From positions 1-34,839 of the forward strand of contig CANNEP010000030.1 of assembly GCA_947503655.1 (NCBI GenBank): 34,839 bases of DNA, read 5' to 3'. This document shows positions 8,648 to 17,215 of the stretch, in pieces (positions within the stretch are counted from its first letter, which is position 1; each line of letters begins with the position of its first letter). Both the position numbers and the translations under genes were made by a program. Source of the stretch: an uncultured Microbacterium sp. Its GTDB lineage: Bacteria; Actinomycetota; Actinomycetes; Actinomycetales; Microbacteriaceae. Below the pieces are notes generated by a model. It saw nothing but the letters and a program-made list of their open reading frames with translations. It was not told the DNA's origin and ran no database searches.

Positions 8648-8713
8648 CGATAGCTCCTCCTCGTTCGTCGCGAGTCTAATAGACGCCCGTTGAATGTAGC
8701 CATTCGCTGTGGG

Positions 8714-8728
8714 CTATCGGAACGATAG
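8714..8728. promoter_or_regulatory. 15-bp palindrome upstream of etfB
   Basis: CTATCG-GAA-CGATAG is a perfect inverted repeat with a 3-nt centre, about 67 nt upstream of the etfB start codon in the etfB/marR intergenic region. A smaller repeat GAATG-TAGC-CATTC lies at 8692-8705, and a possible -10 TAGACT for etfB is at 8673-8678 (minus strand). The spacing suits a regulator site for etfB; the cognate protein, perhaps the neighbouring MarR, is unknown. Confidence 0.45.
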
Positions 8729-8746
8729 GCCACCCAGTGGACATTT

Positions 8747-8756
8747 ATGTATACAT
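8747..8756. promoter_or_regulatory. GTATAC-centred palindrome ATGTATACAT between etfB and marR
   Basis: A perfect 10-bp palindrome located about 100 nt upstream of etfB. Its core TGTATACA is identical to the palindrome overlapping the gntR-prp promoter at 25121-25128, and such sites are typical operators of FadR/FCD-type GntR regulators. A shared regulator between etfBA and the prp operon is therefore possible. Confidence 0.45.
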
Positions 8757-8830
8757 TGCGCACAACCAAGCAAATGTTAGGTCGAATCTAGCACGGTCTC
8801 CCGATTCGCGGAAAGCCCGATCCGACCCGC

Positions 8831-8836
8831 TAGCGT
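8831..8836 (+). promoter_or_regulatory. -10 box of leaderless marR
   Basis: TAGCGT, then TGGTCT, then ATG at 8843: the TANNNT-N6-ATG geometry with no ribosome-binding site. Confidence 0.5.
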
Positions 8837-8842
8837 TGGTCT

Positions 8843-9382
8843 ATGGCAGGGCAGAACCCACATCGTGTTGATCCGATCGCTGAAGCGCGGCGGCAATGGC
8901 ACGTTCACGGGTGGGATGACGCAGCCGCCGGAATGACCGCGGTGACCAGTGTGATGCGTGCGCAGCAGCTCATGCAGGCGAGCGTCGATGCCGCCCTCAA
9001 ACCGCACAAGCTGACCTTCGCGCGCTATGAGATGTTGCGGATGCTGGCATTTACTCGTGCCGGCCGGTTGCCCCTCGCCAGTGCGATCGACCGTTTACAG
9101 GTGCATCCGACGAGCGTCACCAACACCGTGGACCGCCTCGTCAAGGACGGCTACATCGAACGCGTGAAGCACCCCGCCGATGGGCGCGCGGCAATGCTGC
9201 TGTTGACCGATGCTGGTCGCGCCGTCGTTGAGGAGGCCACCGTTGCCCTCAACACCGAAGTATTTGAGCGCATCGGCATGAATCACGCCGATACCACCGC
9301 CCTCGTCGCGATCGTGGCGCGCTTCCGCGAGGGTTCGGGCGACTTTGTGAATGACCCGGAGTCGACGCGCGAGCCAGACTAA
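8843..9382 (+). CDS. MarR-family transcriptional regulator
   Basis: A 179-aa winged-helix regulator. Residues from about 55 carry the MarR fold: FARYEMLRMLAFTRAGRLPL, the recognition helix segment LQVHPTSVTNTVDRLVKDGY, and the wing IERVKHPADGRAAMLLLTDA with the family-typical D-x-R. N- and C-terminal helices would form the dimer interface. MarR proteins usually repress divergent genes and release DNA on binding small aromatic or acyl-CoA-type ligands. The gene is divergent from etfB, and the intergenic palindromes at 8714-8728 and 8747-8756 are candidate sites. It could tune electron-transfer capacity to acyl-CoA load (inference). It is convergent with the enoyl-CoA hydratase gene, with 28 nt between stops. 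Confidence 0.9.
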   Translation: MAGQNPHRVDPIAEARRQWHVHGWDDAAAGMTAVTSVMRAQQLMQASVDAALKPHKLTFARYEMLRMLAFTRAGRLPLASAIDRLQVHPTSVTNTVDRLVKDGYIERVKHPADGRAAMLLLTDAGRAVVEEATVALNTEVFERIGMNHADTTALVAIVARFREGSGDFVNDPESTREPD

Positions 9383-9410
9383 CCGGATCGACGCGAAATC
9401 TACCCCGTCC

Positions 9411-10187
9411 CTACCGGTTCTCGAAGTTGGGCTGGCGCTTTTCGCGGAACGCGGCCATGCCCTCCTTCTGATCCTTGGTGTCAAACAGTGACGCGAACAG
9501 CGCGGCTTCGTGACGCAGACCCTCGGCGAGGGGCGACTCGAGTGACGTGCGAATAAGCTCCTTCGCAGCGATAACGCTCGGTAGTGACTTCGACGCGATC
9601 ACTTCGGCCATCTTCTGCGCTTCGTCAATAAGTGCGTCGGCGGCGACGACGCGGGATACGAGCCCCGCACGGTCGGCCTCGGCGGCGTCGATCATGCGGC
9701 CGGTCAGCACGAGTTCGGCTGCCTTGTACGCACCAATCGCACGGGCGAGACGCTGGGATCCGCCCATGCCCGGAATCACACCGAGGTTAATCTCGGGCTG
9801 CCCGAACTTCGCGGCATCCGACGCCAGAATGATGTCGCACATCATCGCGAGCTCGCACCCGCCACCCAGCGCGAAGCCGTTGACGGCCGCGATGACGGGC
9901 TTGCGCACGGCGACCAGCCGGCCCCAGCCCGCGAAGTAGTTGCCGAGGCGCATCTCGAGGCCCGAGCGGTCTTCCATTTCCTTGATGTCAGCTCCCGCGG
10001 CAAACGCACGGCCGGCGCCGGTGATGACGATGGCACCGACCTCCGGGTCAGCATCGAACTGCTCAGCGGCGATCACGACGTCGTGCATCGTCTGGGCATT
10101 CAACGCGTTGAGTGCTTCGGGCCGGTTCAGCGTGATCCAGCCCACGCGGCCACGGGTTTCGGTCAGGACGGTCTCAAACTCAGTCAT
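9411..10187 (-). CDS. Enoyl-CoA hydratase (crotonase family)
   Basis: A 258-aa crotonase. The oxyanion-hole segment [11 protein letters not shown] and both catalytic glutamates are present with normal 20-residue spacing: Glu112 in [12 protein letters not shown] and Glu132 in [20 protein letters not shown]. It hydrates 2-enoyl-CoA; the operon suggests methacrylyl-CoA to 3-hydroxyisobutyryl-CoA in valine degradation. ATG 10187 starts 1 nt after the mmsB stop; an upstream frame extension lies inside mmsB and is not used. The 3-hydroxyisobutyryl-CoA hydrolase needed between this step and MmsB is not in the window, unless this enzyme family member or a distant gene supplies it. Confidence 0.92.
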   Translation of the reverse strand: MTEFETVLTETRGRVGWITLNRPEALNALNAQTMHDVVIAAEQFDADPEVGAIVITGAGRAFAAGADIKEMEDRSGLEMRLGNYFAGWGRLVAVRKPVIAAVNGFALGGGCELAMMCDIILASDAAKFGQPEINLGVIPGMGGSQRLARAIGAYKAAELVLTGRMIDAAEADRAGLVSRVVAADALIDEAQKMAEVIASKSLPSVIAAKELIRTSLESPLAEGLRHEAALFASLFDTKDQKEGMAAFREKRQPNFENR

Positions 10188-10188
10188 G

Positions 10189-11079
10189 TCAGCCTTTCGC
10201 GCGGATGGTGTTGATGATGCCAGAGAAATCCTGGTGCGCGCCGTCGCCAGCGGCAAATTCGGCATACATCTGCTGTGCGTGACGGCCCAATTGAGCGTCG
10301 ACACCGGTCGCTTCGATCGCCGCGAGCGCGAGCCCGAGATCTTTTGCCATCAACGATCCGGCAAAACCGGGCTGGTACTCACGGTTTGCGGGGCTCGTCG
10401 GCACCGGCCCCGGAACGGGGCAGTTCGTCGTAAGCGCCCAGCACTGCCCGGAGGCGTGCGCGGCGACGTCGAACAGCGCATTGTGCGTGAGGCCCAGGCG
10501 CTCCCCCAACACGAAAGCCTCAGACACCGCGATCTGGCTGATCGCGAGAATCATGTTGTTGCACACCTTCGCGGCCTGACCGAGCCCGTCGCCACCGCAG
10601 TGCACGACGCGTGCGCCCATGATCTCGAAGAGCTCGCGAGCCGCCGCGACGACTTCGTCTGCTCCGCCGATCATGAAAGCCAAGGTTCCGTTCTCCGCGC
10701 CAACGACGCCACCCGATACCGGCGCATCGAGGCTGCGGTGCCCGGCGGTAGCCGCCAGGTTGTGCGCCTCTTGTGCCTCAGCCACCGAAATCGTCGAGCA
10801 GTCGATGAACAGCGTGTTCGGTGCCGCATTCGCGAGCAATCCGTCGGGTCCAGAGTACGCATCGATCACGTGTTTGCCGCTCGGGAACATCGTGATGACG
10901 ACCTCTGCGCCGGGCAATGCCGCAACCCCGGACTCGGCAACCGTCAGGCCAGCAGCACGCGCCGCGTCGATGGCGGCCGGAACCAGGTCAAAAGCAGAAA
11001 TGGTGTGGCCCGCTTTGTGCAGATTGATCGCCATGGGTAGTCCCATGTGACCGAGCCCCAGGAATGCAATGTTTGTCAT
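10189..11079 (-). CDS. mmsB: 3-hydroxyisobutyrate dehydrogenase
   Basis: A 296-aa beta-hydroxyacid dehydrogenase. The N-terminal Rossmann motif is [14 protein letters not shown]. The substrate-binding segment is [16 protein letters not shown], and the catalytic lysine is Lys171 in [10 protein letters not shown]. It oxidises 3-hydroxyisobutyrate to methylmalonate semialdehyde with NAD+, supplying MmsA. The GAGGAG ribosome site 6 nt before ATG 11079 fixes the start. It follows the acyl-CoA dehydrogenase by 49 nt, a gap holding a small hairpin (TCGAGC...GCTCGA at 11101-11118), and precedes the enoyl-CoA hydratase by 1 nt. Confidence 0.93.
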   Translation of the reverse strand: MTNIAFLGLGHMGLPMAINLHKAGHTISAFDLVPAAIDAARAAGLTVAESGVAALPGAEVVITMFPSGKHVIDAYSGPDGLLANAAPNTLFIDCSTISVAEAQEAHNLAATAGHRSLDAPVSGGVVGAENGTLAFMIGGADEVVAAARELFEIMGARVVHCGGDGLGQAAKVCNNMILAISQIAVSEAFVLGERLGLTHNALFDVAAHASGQCWALTTNCPVPGPVPTSPANREYQPGFAGSLMAKDLGLALAAIEATGVDAQLGRHAQQMYAEFAAGDGAHQDFSGIINTIRAKG

Positions 11080-11128
11080 GCGATTCTCCTCACGTCATAG
11101 TCGAGCCCCAGCGCTCGACCGAAAATTC

Positions 11129-12280
11129 TTACCGCTTACCCTCGAGCACTTCGCGTCCGATGATGACGCGCATGATCTCGTTCGTGCCTTCCAGAATCTG
11201 GTGCACGCGCAGATCGCGCACGACCTTTTCGATGCCGTACTCCGAAAGGTACCCGTAGCCGCCGTGCAATTGGAGGGCGTCGTTGGCGACCTTGAATCCG
11301 GCGTCTGTCGCGAAGCGCTTTGCCATCGCGCACAGCATGGCGGCATCGGCGGAACCATCATCAATGGCGCGCGCCGCCTCCCGTACCAGCGCGCGAGCGG
11401 CGCGCAGTTCGGTCGCCATGTCGGCGAGGGTGAACTGCACGGTCGAGCGCGCGGCGAGCGGCTCGCCAAACGTGAAGCGCTCCTTCACATACGAGGCCGC
11501 CTTGTCGAGTGCCCACGCTGCACCGCCCAGGGAGCACGCAGCGATATTGATGCGGCCGCCGTTGAGGGCGCGCATCGCAATCTTGAATCCGCCGCCCACT
11601 TCGCCCAAGACGTTCGATGCGGGCACGCGCACTTCGTCCATGATCACTTGGCGGGTCGGCTGCGCCTTCCAGCCCATCTTCTTTTCGTTGGTGCCGAAGC
11701 TGAGGCCCGTGGAGTCGGCCGGAACCAAGAAGGCCGTGATGCCCCGAGCGCCCGGTTCGCCGGTGCGCGCCATAACGACGTACACGCCGGCCTCGCCGGC
11801 ACCCGAAATGAACTGTTTGACGCCCGTCAGCACGTATTCGTCGCCCGCGCGAATTGCTGACGTCGTAATTGCCGCAGCATCAGAACCAGCCCCTGGTTCC
11901 GTCAAGCAATACGCACCAAAGATACTCATCGACGTGAGCTGCGGCAGCCACTCGTGGCGCTGCGCGTCGTTGCCGAATGTGTCGATCATCCAGCCGACCA
12001 TGTTGTGAATGGTCATGTAGGCGGTGACGGTTGGGTCGGCGTACGCGAGGGCTTCGAAGATTGCGGCGGCGTCGGAACGGCTGAGGGCCGCGCCTCCGAC
12101 GTCTTCGGCAACGTAAATGCCACCCAGCCCCAGCTCTCCGGCACGGCGCAGCGTGTCGCGAGGGAAGGTTCCGTGCTCGTCCCACTCGGCGGCGTGCGGT
12201 GCCAGCTCGGAAGCGGCGAAGTCACGCACCGCGTCGAGAATGGCCGAGAGCTCTTCCTCGGTCGTGGTGGTCATACTCAT
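11129..12280 (-). CDS. Acyl-CoA dehydrogenase, probably isobutyryl-CoA dehydrogenase
   Basis: A 383-aa flavoprotein of the acyl-CoA dehydrogenase family, at the usual length. Blocks visible are AYCLTEPGAGSDAAAITTSA (FAD/substrate contact), KQFISGAGEAGVYVVMARTG, a helical C-terminal domain with LQLHGGYGYLSEYGIEKVVR, and the catalytic base Glu364 in QILEGTNEIMRVI, placed as in short/medium-chain and isobutyryl-CoA dehydrogenases. It would oxidise isobutyryl-CoA to methacrylyl-CoA and reduce ETF (etfBA nearby). It begins 7 nt after the mmsA stop; ATG 12280 and ATG 12274 (MSMTT) are both possible starts and no strong ribosome site separates them. Operon context drives the substrate assignment. 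Confidence 0.92.
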   Translation of the reverse strand: MSMTTTTEEELSAILDAVRDFAASELAPHAAEWDEHGTFPRDTLRRAGELGLGGIYVAEDVGGAALSRSDAAAIFEALAYADPTVTAYMTIHNMVGWMIDTFGNDAQRHEWLPQLTSMSIFGAYCLTEPGAGSDAAAITTSAIRAGDEYVLTGVKQFISGAGEAGVYVVMARTGEPGARGITAFLVPADSTGLSFGTNEKKMGWKAQPTRQVIMDEVRVPASNVLGEVGGGFKIAMRALNGGRINIAACSLGGAAWALDKAASYVKERFTFGEPLAARSTVQFTLADMATELRAARALVREAARAIDDGSADAAMLCAMAKRFATDAGFKVANDALQLHGGYGYLSEYGIEKVVRDLRVHQILEGTNEIMRVIIGREVLEGKR

Positions 12281-12287
12281 GGGTGTC

Positions 12288-13787
12288 TCAATTCATTGTG
12301 GGAATGACGAAGCTGGCACCTTCTTTGATGCCCGACGGCCAACGACTCGTGATCGTTTTGGTCTTGGTGTAGAAGCGGAAGGAGTCGGGGCCGTGCTGGT
12401 TGAGGTCACCGAAGCCACTTTTCTTCCAGCCGCCGAACGTGTGATAAGCAATCGGCACCGGAATCGGCACGTTCACGCCGACCATGCCGACCTGCACGCG
12501 GGTCGTGAAGTCGCGGGCGGTGTCGCCGTCACGCGTGAAGATCGCGACGCCGTTGCCGTATTCGTGGTCGGTGGCCATCGCGAGCGCTTCTTCGTAGCTT
12601 CCGGCGCGAGCGATCACGAGCACCGGGCCGAAGACCTCTTCGCGGTAGATCGCCATCTCGGTGGTGACGTGGTCGAACAGCGTCGGGCCGAGGTAGAAGC
12701 CATTTTCAAAGTCATCGACAACGAAACCACGGCCATCGGCGAGCAGCATTGCGCCCTCATCAACACCCTGTTGGATGTAGCCACTGACCCGGTCGACGGC
12801 CTCGCGCGTGACGAGGGGGCCGTAGTCGACGCCCTCGGTGTTCCAGGGGCCGATCTTCAGGTGTGCGACGCGTTCGGCGAGCTTCGATGACAGCGCGTTG
12901 GCTGTCTCTTCACCCACCGGCACGGCGACCGAAATCGCCATGCATCGTTCGCCAGCAGAACCGAAGCCGGCACCGATGAGGGCGTCGGCGACCTGGTCGA
13001 GGTCGGCGTCGGGCATCACGATCATGTGGTTTTTCGCGCCGCCGAAGCACTGTGCCCGCTTGCCGTTCGCCGTCGCGGTTGAGTAGATGTATTGCGCGAT
13101 GGGCGTCGAGCCGACGAAGCCGACCGCCTGAATGCGGTCGTCGTTGAGGATCGCATCGACTGCCTCTTTGTCGCCGTTGATGACGTTGAGAACCCCGTCG
13201 GGGAGCCCTGCTTCTTGGAAGAGCTCGGCAAGGCGAAGCGGAACCGAGGGGTCGCGTTCCGACGGCTTGAGGATGACCGCGTTGCCACAGGCAAGTGCGG
13301 GGCCGATCTTCCACAGCGGAATCATGGCGGGGAAGTTGAACGGGGTGATCGCAGCGACTACGCCGAGTGCTTGGCGCATCGAGTAGACGTCGATGCCGGT
13401 GCCGGCACCGACCGTGTATTCGCCCTTCAGCAGGTGCGGAGCCCCGATGCAGAACTCGATGACCTCGACACCGCGCTGAATGTCGCCCTTCGCGTCGTCG
13501 AAGGTTTTGCCGTGTTCGCTCGCGAGCAGACGTGCCAGTTCGTCGCGATCGCGGGCGATGAGTTCGACGAACTTCATCATGACGCGGGCGCGCACCTGCG
13601 GGTTGGTTGCCGCCCACTTCACCTGCGCCTGTTCGGCGGTGTCAATGGCAGCGGAGACCTCGGCGGTGCTTGCCAGGGTGACGTGCGCCTGGACTTCTCC
13701 GGTGGATGGATCGAACACATCGGCGTATCGGCCCGATGTTCCTTCAGTGCGCTTTCCGCCTACAAAATGCGGGATTTGACGTACCAA
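12288..13787 (-). CDS. mmsA: Methylmalonate-semialdehyde dehydrogenase (CoA-acylating)
   Basis: A 499-aa member of the aldehyde dehydrogenase superfamily that converts methylmalonate semialdehyde to propionyl-CoA, CO2 and NADH. Visible elements: ITPFNFPAMIPLWKIGPALA, ILKPSERDPSVPLRLAELF, the MmsA-type GAKNHMIVMPDADLDQ, catalytic Cys282 in AGERCMAISVAV, and EEVFGPVLVIARA. The frame must start at TTG 13787 (M-VRQIPHFVGGKRTEG), preceded by AGGGGTG; no upstream ATG or GTG exists in frame, so an unusual TTG start is likely. First gene of a four-gene valine catabolic operon. A 20-bp palindrome lies just upstream at 13802-13821. Its propionyl-CoA product feeds the prp operon at 20779-25098. Confidence 0.95.
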   Translation of the reverse strand: MVRQIPHFVGGKRTEGTSGRYADVFDPSTGEVQAHVTLASTAEVSAAIDTAEQAQVKWAATNPQVRARVMMKFVELIARDRDELARLLASEHGKTFDDAKGDIQRGVEVIEFCIGAPHLLKGEYTVGAGTGIDVYSMRQALGVVAAITPFNFPAMIPLWKIGPALACGNAVILKPSERDPSVPLRLAELFQEAGLPDGVLNVINGDKEAVDAILNDDRIQAVGFVGSTPIAQYIYSTATANGKRAQCFGGAKNHMIVMPDADLDQVADALIGAGFGSAGERCMAISVAVPVGEETANALSSKLAERVAHLKIGPWNTEGVDYGPLVTREAVDRVSGYIQQGVDEGAMLLADGRGFVVDDFENGFYLGPTLFDHVTTEMAIYREEVFGPVLVIARAGSYEEALAMATDHEYGNGVAIFTRDGDTARDFTTRVQVGMVGVNVPIPVPIAYHTFGGWKKSGFGDLNQHGPDSFRFYTKTKTITSRWPSGIKEGASFVIPTMN

Positions 13788-13801
13788 TGTGACACCCCTG
13801 T

Positions 13802-13821
13802 CTGTGCCCTCGTTGGCACAG
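13802..13821. promoter_or_regulatory. 20-bp palindrome at the mmsA promoter/leader
   Basis: CTGTGCC-CTCGTT-GGCACAG has 7-bp perfect arms around a 6-nt centre. A -10-like TAATCT (minus strand, 13827-13832) places the mmsA transcription start at or within this palindrome, a classic operator position; it could also fold in the leader RNA. No regulator gene adjoins the operon. Confidence 0.45.
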
Positions 13822-13965
13822 TGCTCAGATTACATGGATGTCCTAGTAAAAGGAATACCCCCTTCCGGCTCGTCACCTGGACCCACCAGTCACAATTTCA
13901 GGCAGGTCTGGCATTCTGGATTACACAAGCCGTACACCGCGGCCCACTCTCGTCGGAAAGCTCGC

Positions 13966-14625
13966 ATGACTCGCTTCGCCTTACGCCGCCGCTCGCTCGC
14001 CGCAGTGCTCGGGCTTTCTGCCGCGCTCGTGCTCGCACCTGTCGCCACCGCGCCTGCCGCGAGCGCCACCGAAGTGTCGACCGTGTCATCAGTCATCAAG
14101 CCCACCGAGGTGTACGACTGGGCGGAGGTTTACTTCGGTAACGGCGAGATCGCGCAGGGCCAGACGCTGCAGGTCACGGTCTCCGACCTCCTCACCGGCC
14201 GCGTCATTACCGCGACCCTCGGCGACGGCGCCATCGTGGTTCCGGATATCCCCGCCGCCGACCACTACGGCGACACCGGCTTCGCGGTTGTGATTCCCGC
14301 CGACTTCCCGGTGGGCGTGCATAACCTCACGATCGCGACCAATGAGTTCGAACCCATCGTCATTCCGATCACGGTCATCGCGGGTGATGCCCCCATCGTC
14401 GACCCGACCCAACCGGCACCCACCGCGACAAACCCGGGTACCGAACAGCAGACGCTACCCGGCGACGAAACCGAGCCCGCTGGTTCCGCCACCCCCGGCA
14501 CCCCGGGCGCCTCGCAGATTGAACCGCCCGTGCCCGTCACGGCGGTGTACGGCGTGCTCGGCGGCATCGTCGTCATCATCATCGTCACCGCGATCGTGCG
14601 CCGCGCCCGCAAGGATGCCGCGTAA
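13966..14625 (+). CDS. Secreted, membrane-anchored protein of unknown function
   Basis: A 219-aa protein. It has an N-terminal signal peptide (basic TRFALRRR, then a hydrophobic Ala/Leu core, probable cleavage after ASA near residue 36). An extracellular beta-rich region of about 110 residues follows (VYDWAEVYFGNGEIAQGQTL and PVGVHNLTIATNEFEPIVIP), looking like an Ig-like or adhesin-type domain. A Pro/Thr/Gly stalk and a C-terminal membrane helix (VYGVLGGIVVIIIVTAIV) end in RRARKDAA. No sorting motif is visible, so anchoring is by the helix. ATG 13966 follows GGAAAG at proper spacing; longer upstream readings lack a signal peptide at their start. I do not recognise a specific family. It lies 18 nt upstream of pepN, but pepN has its own promoter box. 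Confidence 0.8.
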   Translation: MTRFALRRRSLAAVLGLSAALVLAPVATAPAASATEVSTVSSVIKPTEVYDWAEVYFGNGEIAQGQTLQVTVSDLLTGRVITATLGDGAIVVPDIPAADHYGDTGFAVVIPADFPVGVHNLTIATNEFEPIVIPITVIAGDAPIVDPTQPAPTATNPGTEQQTLPGDETEPAGSATPGTPGASQIEPPVPVTAVYGVLGGIVVIIIVTAIVRRARKDAA

Positions 14626-14631
14626 ACAGAG

Positions 14632-14637
14632 TACGGT
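14632..14637 (+). promoter_or_regulatory. -10 box of leaderless pepN
   Basis: TACGGT, then CGAAGG, then GTG at 14644: TANNNT-N6-GTG. The AAGG next to the GTG is too close to act as a ribosome site, which favours leaderless initiation. Confidence 0.5.
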
Positions 14638-14643
14638 CGAAGG

Positions 14644-17061
14644 GTGTCTCTCACGCTCACCGATGCCCGTACCCGTTCCGCTCTGATTTCTGATGTGGAC
14701 ACTGTCGTCCACCTCGACCTCACCCCTACTGACCGCTACGATCTGACCGCGACGATCACGTTTGCGTGCCAAACCCCGGGCGCCTCAAGCTTTCTCGAGT
14801 TGACCGACGCGAGCGACCTCGTCGTTGAGACGGCTGACGGAACCACGTGGCAGTACGACGGCAAGCGCATTACGTTGAGCGGGTTGGCGGCTGACAACTC
14901 CGTGACCATGCGCGCTCGTATGCCGTATGTCACCGATGGCGACGGTATGACGGTCGTTATCGACCCTGCCGACGATGAGCGCTACGTCAGCGGCTTCACC
15001 GCGATGGACATTGCGCAGCGCGTCATCCCCTGCTTTGACCAGCCCGACATCAAGACGTCGTTCACGGTGTCGGTGACGGCGCCAAGCCACTGGACGGTGC
15101 TTGCGAACGGCCTTTTCGACCGCCGTGAGGACGACACGTGGTTCTTCCACCCGACGCCGCGCTTCTCGACCTACATCTTCTTCGTGTGTGGCGGCCCGTA
15201 CGTTTCGAAGACGTGGGATGAGCCGTACGCCCTCGCCGAGGGTGGCACGCTGCCGTTCGGGTGGCACGCCCGCGCTTCGCAGGCTGAAGCGCTCGAGCGC
15301 GACTTTGAGAACCTCAAGTTTGTGACGTCGCGTGCGTTCGCGCACTACACGTCGACGTTCGACGAGCCCTACCCGTTCGCCGACTACCAGCAGGTATTCA
15401 CGCCGGGCCTCAACTGGGGCGCGATGGAGTTTCCGGGCTGCGTGGCCTTCCGCGACGAGTACCTCACGCCGGGCGAACCGACCGCGATGCAGCGTCACGC
15501 GATGAGCTCGGTCATCGCGCACGAAATGGCGCACATGTGGTTCGGCGACCTCGTCACGATGGCGTGGTGGGAAGACACGTGGCTCAATGAGTCGTTCGCC
15601 GACTACATGGGCTACGAAGTGTCGGGCCGGGCGACCGGCACCGACACGTGGACGGCCGCGGCCCTCGGCCGCAAACTCAGCGCCTACTCGGCTGACTCGC
15701 GTCGCTCAACGCACCGCATTGCCGAAGACGCTGAAAACCTCGTCGACGTCGACACCGCATTCGCCAACTTCGACATGATCACGTACGCGAAGGGCAACGC
15801 GGTATTGCGTCAGCTCGTGACCTGGCTCGGTGAAGAAGACTTCATTCGCGGCGTCAACACGCACCTGTCGGCGCACCCGTTCGGCACGGCAACGCTCGCC
15901 GACTTCCTCGATGCCCTCGACGGCGCGACCGACCGCGACGTGCGTTCGTGGGCCGAAGCGTGGCTGCGCACGACCGGCTTTGACACCATCACGGTGACGC
16001 GTGACGGCGATGTTCCGGTGCTGACGCGCACCGGCAGCCGCCCGCACCGCTTCACCGTTGTCGGCTACGGAACCAATGGTTCCGTCGTGCGCGAAGAAAT
16101 CGTTGATCTCGCTTCCGAGCCCGTACGCCTCGAGGCGTTCGCGGGCCTCGCGGTGTTGCCCAACGCGCTTGACGAAACCTACGCGGCACTCGACCTTGAC
16201 CACCAGTCGAAGGCCGTTCTCGACGCAGCCCTCAGTCGCATCGAACGTTCGCTCACGCGCGGCCTGCTGTGGGCAACCGCCGTTGCCACCGTGCAGCGCG
16301 GCACGCGTTCAATCGAGAGCCTCATTGCGCTTGCCCGCACCCAACTGGTCGACGAAGACGACGCGACCGTGTTCGAAGGCGCGATCGGCCTGGCCCTGCG
16401 CATGGCCGCAACTTACAGCTCGGTTGACACGGTCGGCACCCACCTTGACCTGCTCGCGGAGCTTGCGCGCATCGTGCTCGACTCCCCCAAGACCCACCTG
16501 CACGCAGCCGCCGAGCGCATCTTCGCGCACTCCGCAAGCGACGCGGTTGAGCTGATGCAGCGCCTCGACGCCGCAACCGACCCGGCGGTGCGCTGGATGT
16601 ACGTCACGCGCCTCGCCGAGCTCGGCCAGGGCGCCGCGATCGCCGCCGAGGCCGAGCGTGACCGCACAACGGCCGGCGCTCACGCTGCGCTACGCTCGAC
16701 CGCCGCCCTGCCGACGCCCGAAGCCAAGGCTGAGGGGTGGGCACGACTGACGAGCGGAACGCTGTCGAACCGCGAGTTCAGCGCGATGGCCGACGGCTTC
16801 TGGGGCATCGAGCAGGGTGCGCTTGTCGCCGAATACGCCGCGCGCGCACCGCGTGAGTTCGCCGCCTTCGCTCGCACGCAGGGCCAGGCCATGGGCCAGC
16901 TCATCGGACGCGCGCTGCCGTCGATTCCGCTGCCCGATGGTTCCGCCGCCGTCGTCAGCGAACTGCGCGCGGTCGTCGAAACCGACGTGCCCACCGTGGC
17001 ACTGCGTGGTTTCAACGACCACCTGGATGACTTGGAGCAGATGCGCGCCGCGACGGCGTAG
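14644..17061 (+). CDS. pepN: Aminopeptidase N (M1 zinc metallopeptidase)
   Basis: An 805-aa M1-family aminopeptidase that removes N-terminal residues from peptides in the cytoplasm. No signal peptide is seen. The substrate-binding exopeptidase motif reads GAMEF (about residues 259-263) in NWGAMEFPGCVAF. The zinc site HEMAH is at about 293-297, with the third ligand Glu about 19 residues later in WLNESFADYMG. An N-terminal beta-saddle domain (VVHLDLTPTDRYDLTATITF) and a helical C-terminal ERAP1-like domain complete the usual architecture. The GTG start at 14644 gives the standard actinobacterial N-terminus SLTLTDARTRSA. It is followed by a 154-nt gap with a small hairpin (GCCGAA-CCT-TTCGGC, 17094-17108). 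Confidence 0.95.
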   Translation: MSLTLTDARTRSALISDVDTVVHLDLTPTDRYDLTATITFACQTPGASSFLELTDASDLVVETADGTTWQYDGKRITLSGLAADNSVTMRARMPYVTDGDGMTVVIDPADDERYVSGFTAMDIAQRVIPCFDQPDIKTSFTVSVTAPSHWTVLANGLFDRREDDTWFFHPTPRFSTYIFFVCGGPYVSKTWDEPYALAEGGTLPFGWHARASQAEALERDFENLKFVTSRAFAHYTSTFDEPYPFADYQQVFTPGLNWGAMEFPGCVAFRDEYLTPGEPTAMQRHAMSSVIAHEMAHMWFGDLVTMAWWEDTWLNESFADYMGYEVSGRATGTDTWTAAALGRKLSAYSADSRRSTHRIAEDAENLVDVDTAFANFDMITYAKGNAVLRQLVTWLGEEDFIRGVNTHLSAHPFGTATLADFLDALDGATDRDVRSWAEAWLRTTGFDTITVTRDGDVPVLTRTGSRPHRFTVVGYGTNGSVVREEIVDLASEPVRLEAFAGLAVLPNALDETYAALDLDHQSKAVLDAALSRIERSLTRGLLWATAVATVQRGTRSIESLIALARTQLVDEDDATVFEGAIGLALRMAATYSSVDTVGTHLDLLAELARIVLDSPKTHLHAAAERIFAHSASDAVELMQRLDAATDPAVRWMYVTRLAELGQGAAIAAEAERDRTTAGAHAALRSTAALPTPEAKAEGWARLTSGTLSNREFSAMADGFWGIEQGALVAEYAARAPREFAAFARTQGQAMGQLIGRALPSIPLPDGSAAVVSELRAVVETDVPTVALRGFNDHLDDLEQMRAATA

Positions 17062-17215
17062 CCGAGCCTGCGTAGTCCCAGCCGAAGAGTAGCGCCGAAC
17101 CTTTCGGCACCGTTTCCGCTCTGTTTACGCGGGCGACACCCTGACCGTCGACGGTGGAGGAGTCCTGCGCGTGCCTTCAGCATGCCGCGAATCTCCGACA
17201 GATCAGGAACACTCC

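Noticed and set aside
10188..10304. Longer N-terminus for the enoyl-CoA hydratase
   Set aside because: The extra 39 codons lie inside mmsB and read as frame-shadow; crotonase homology begins at ATG 10187.
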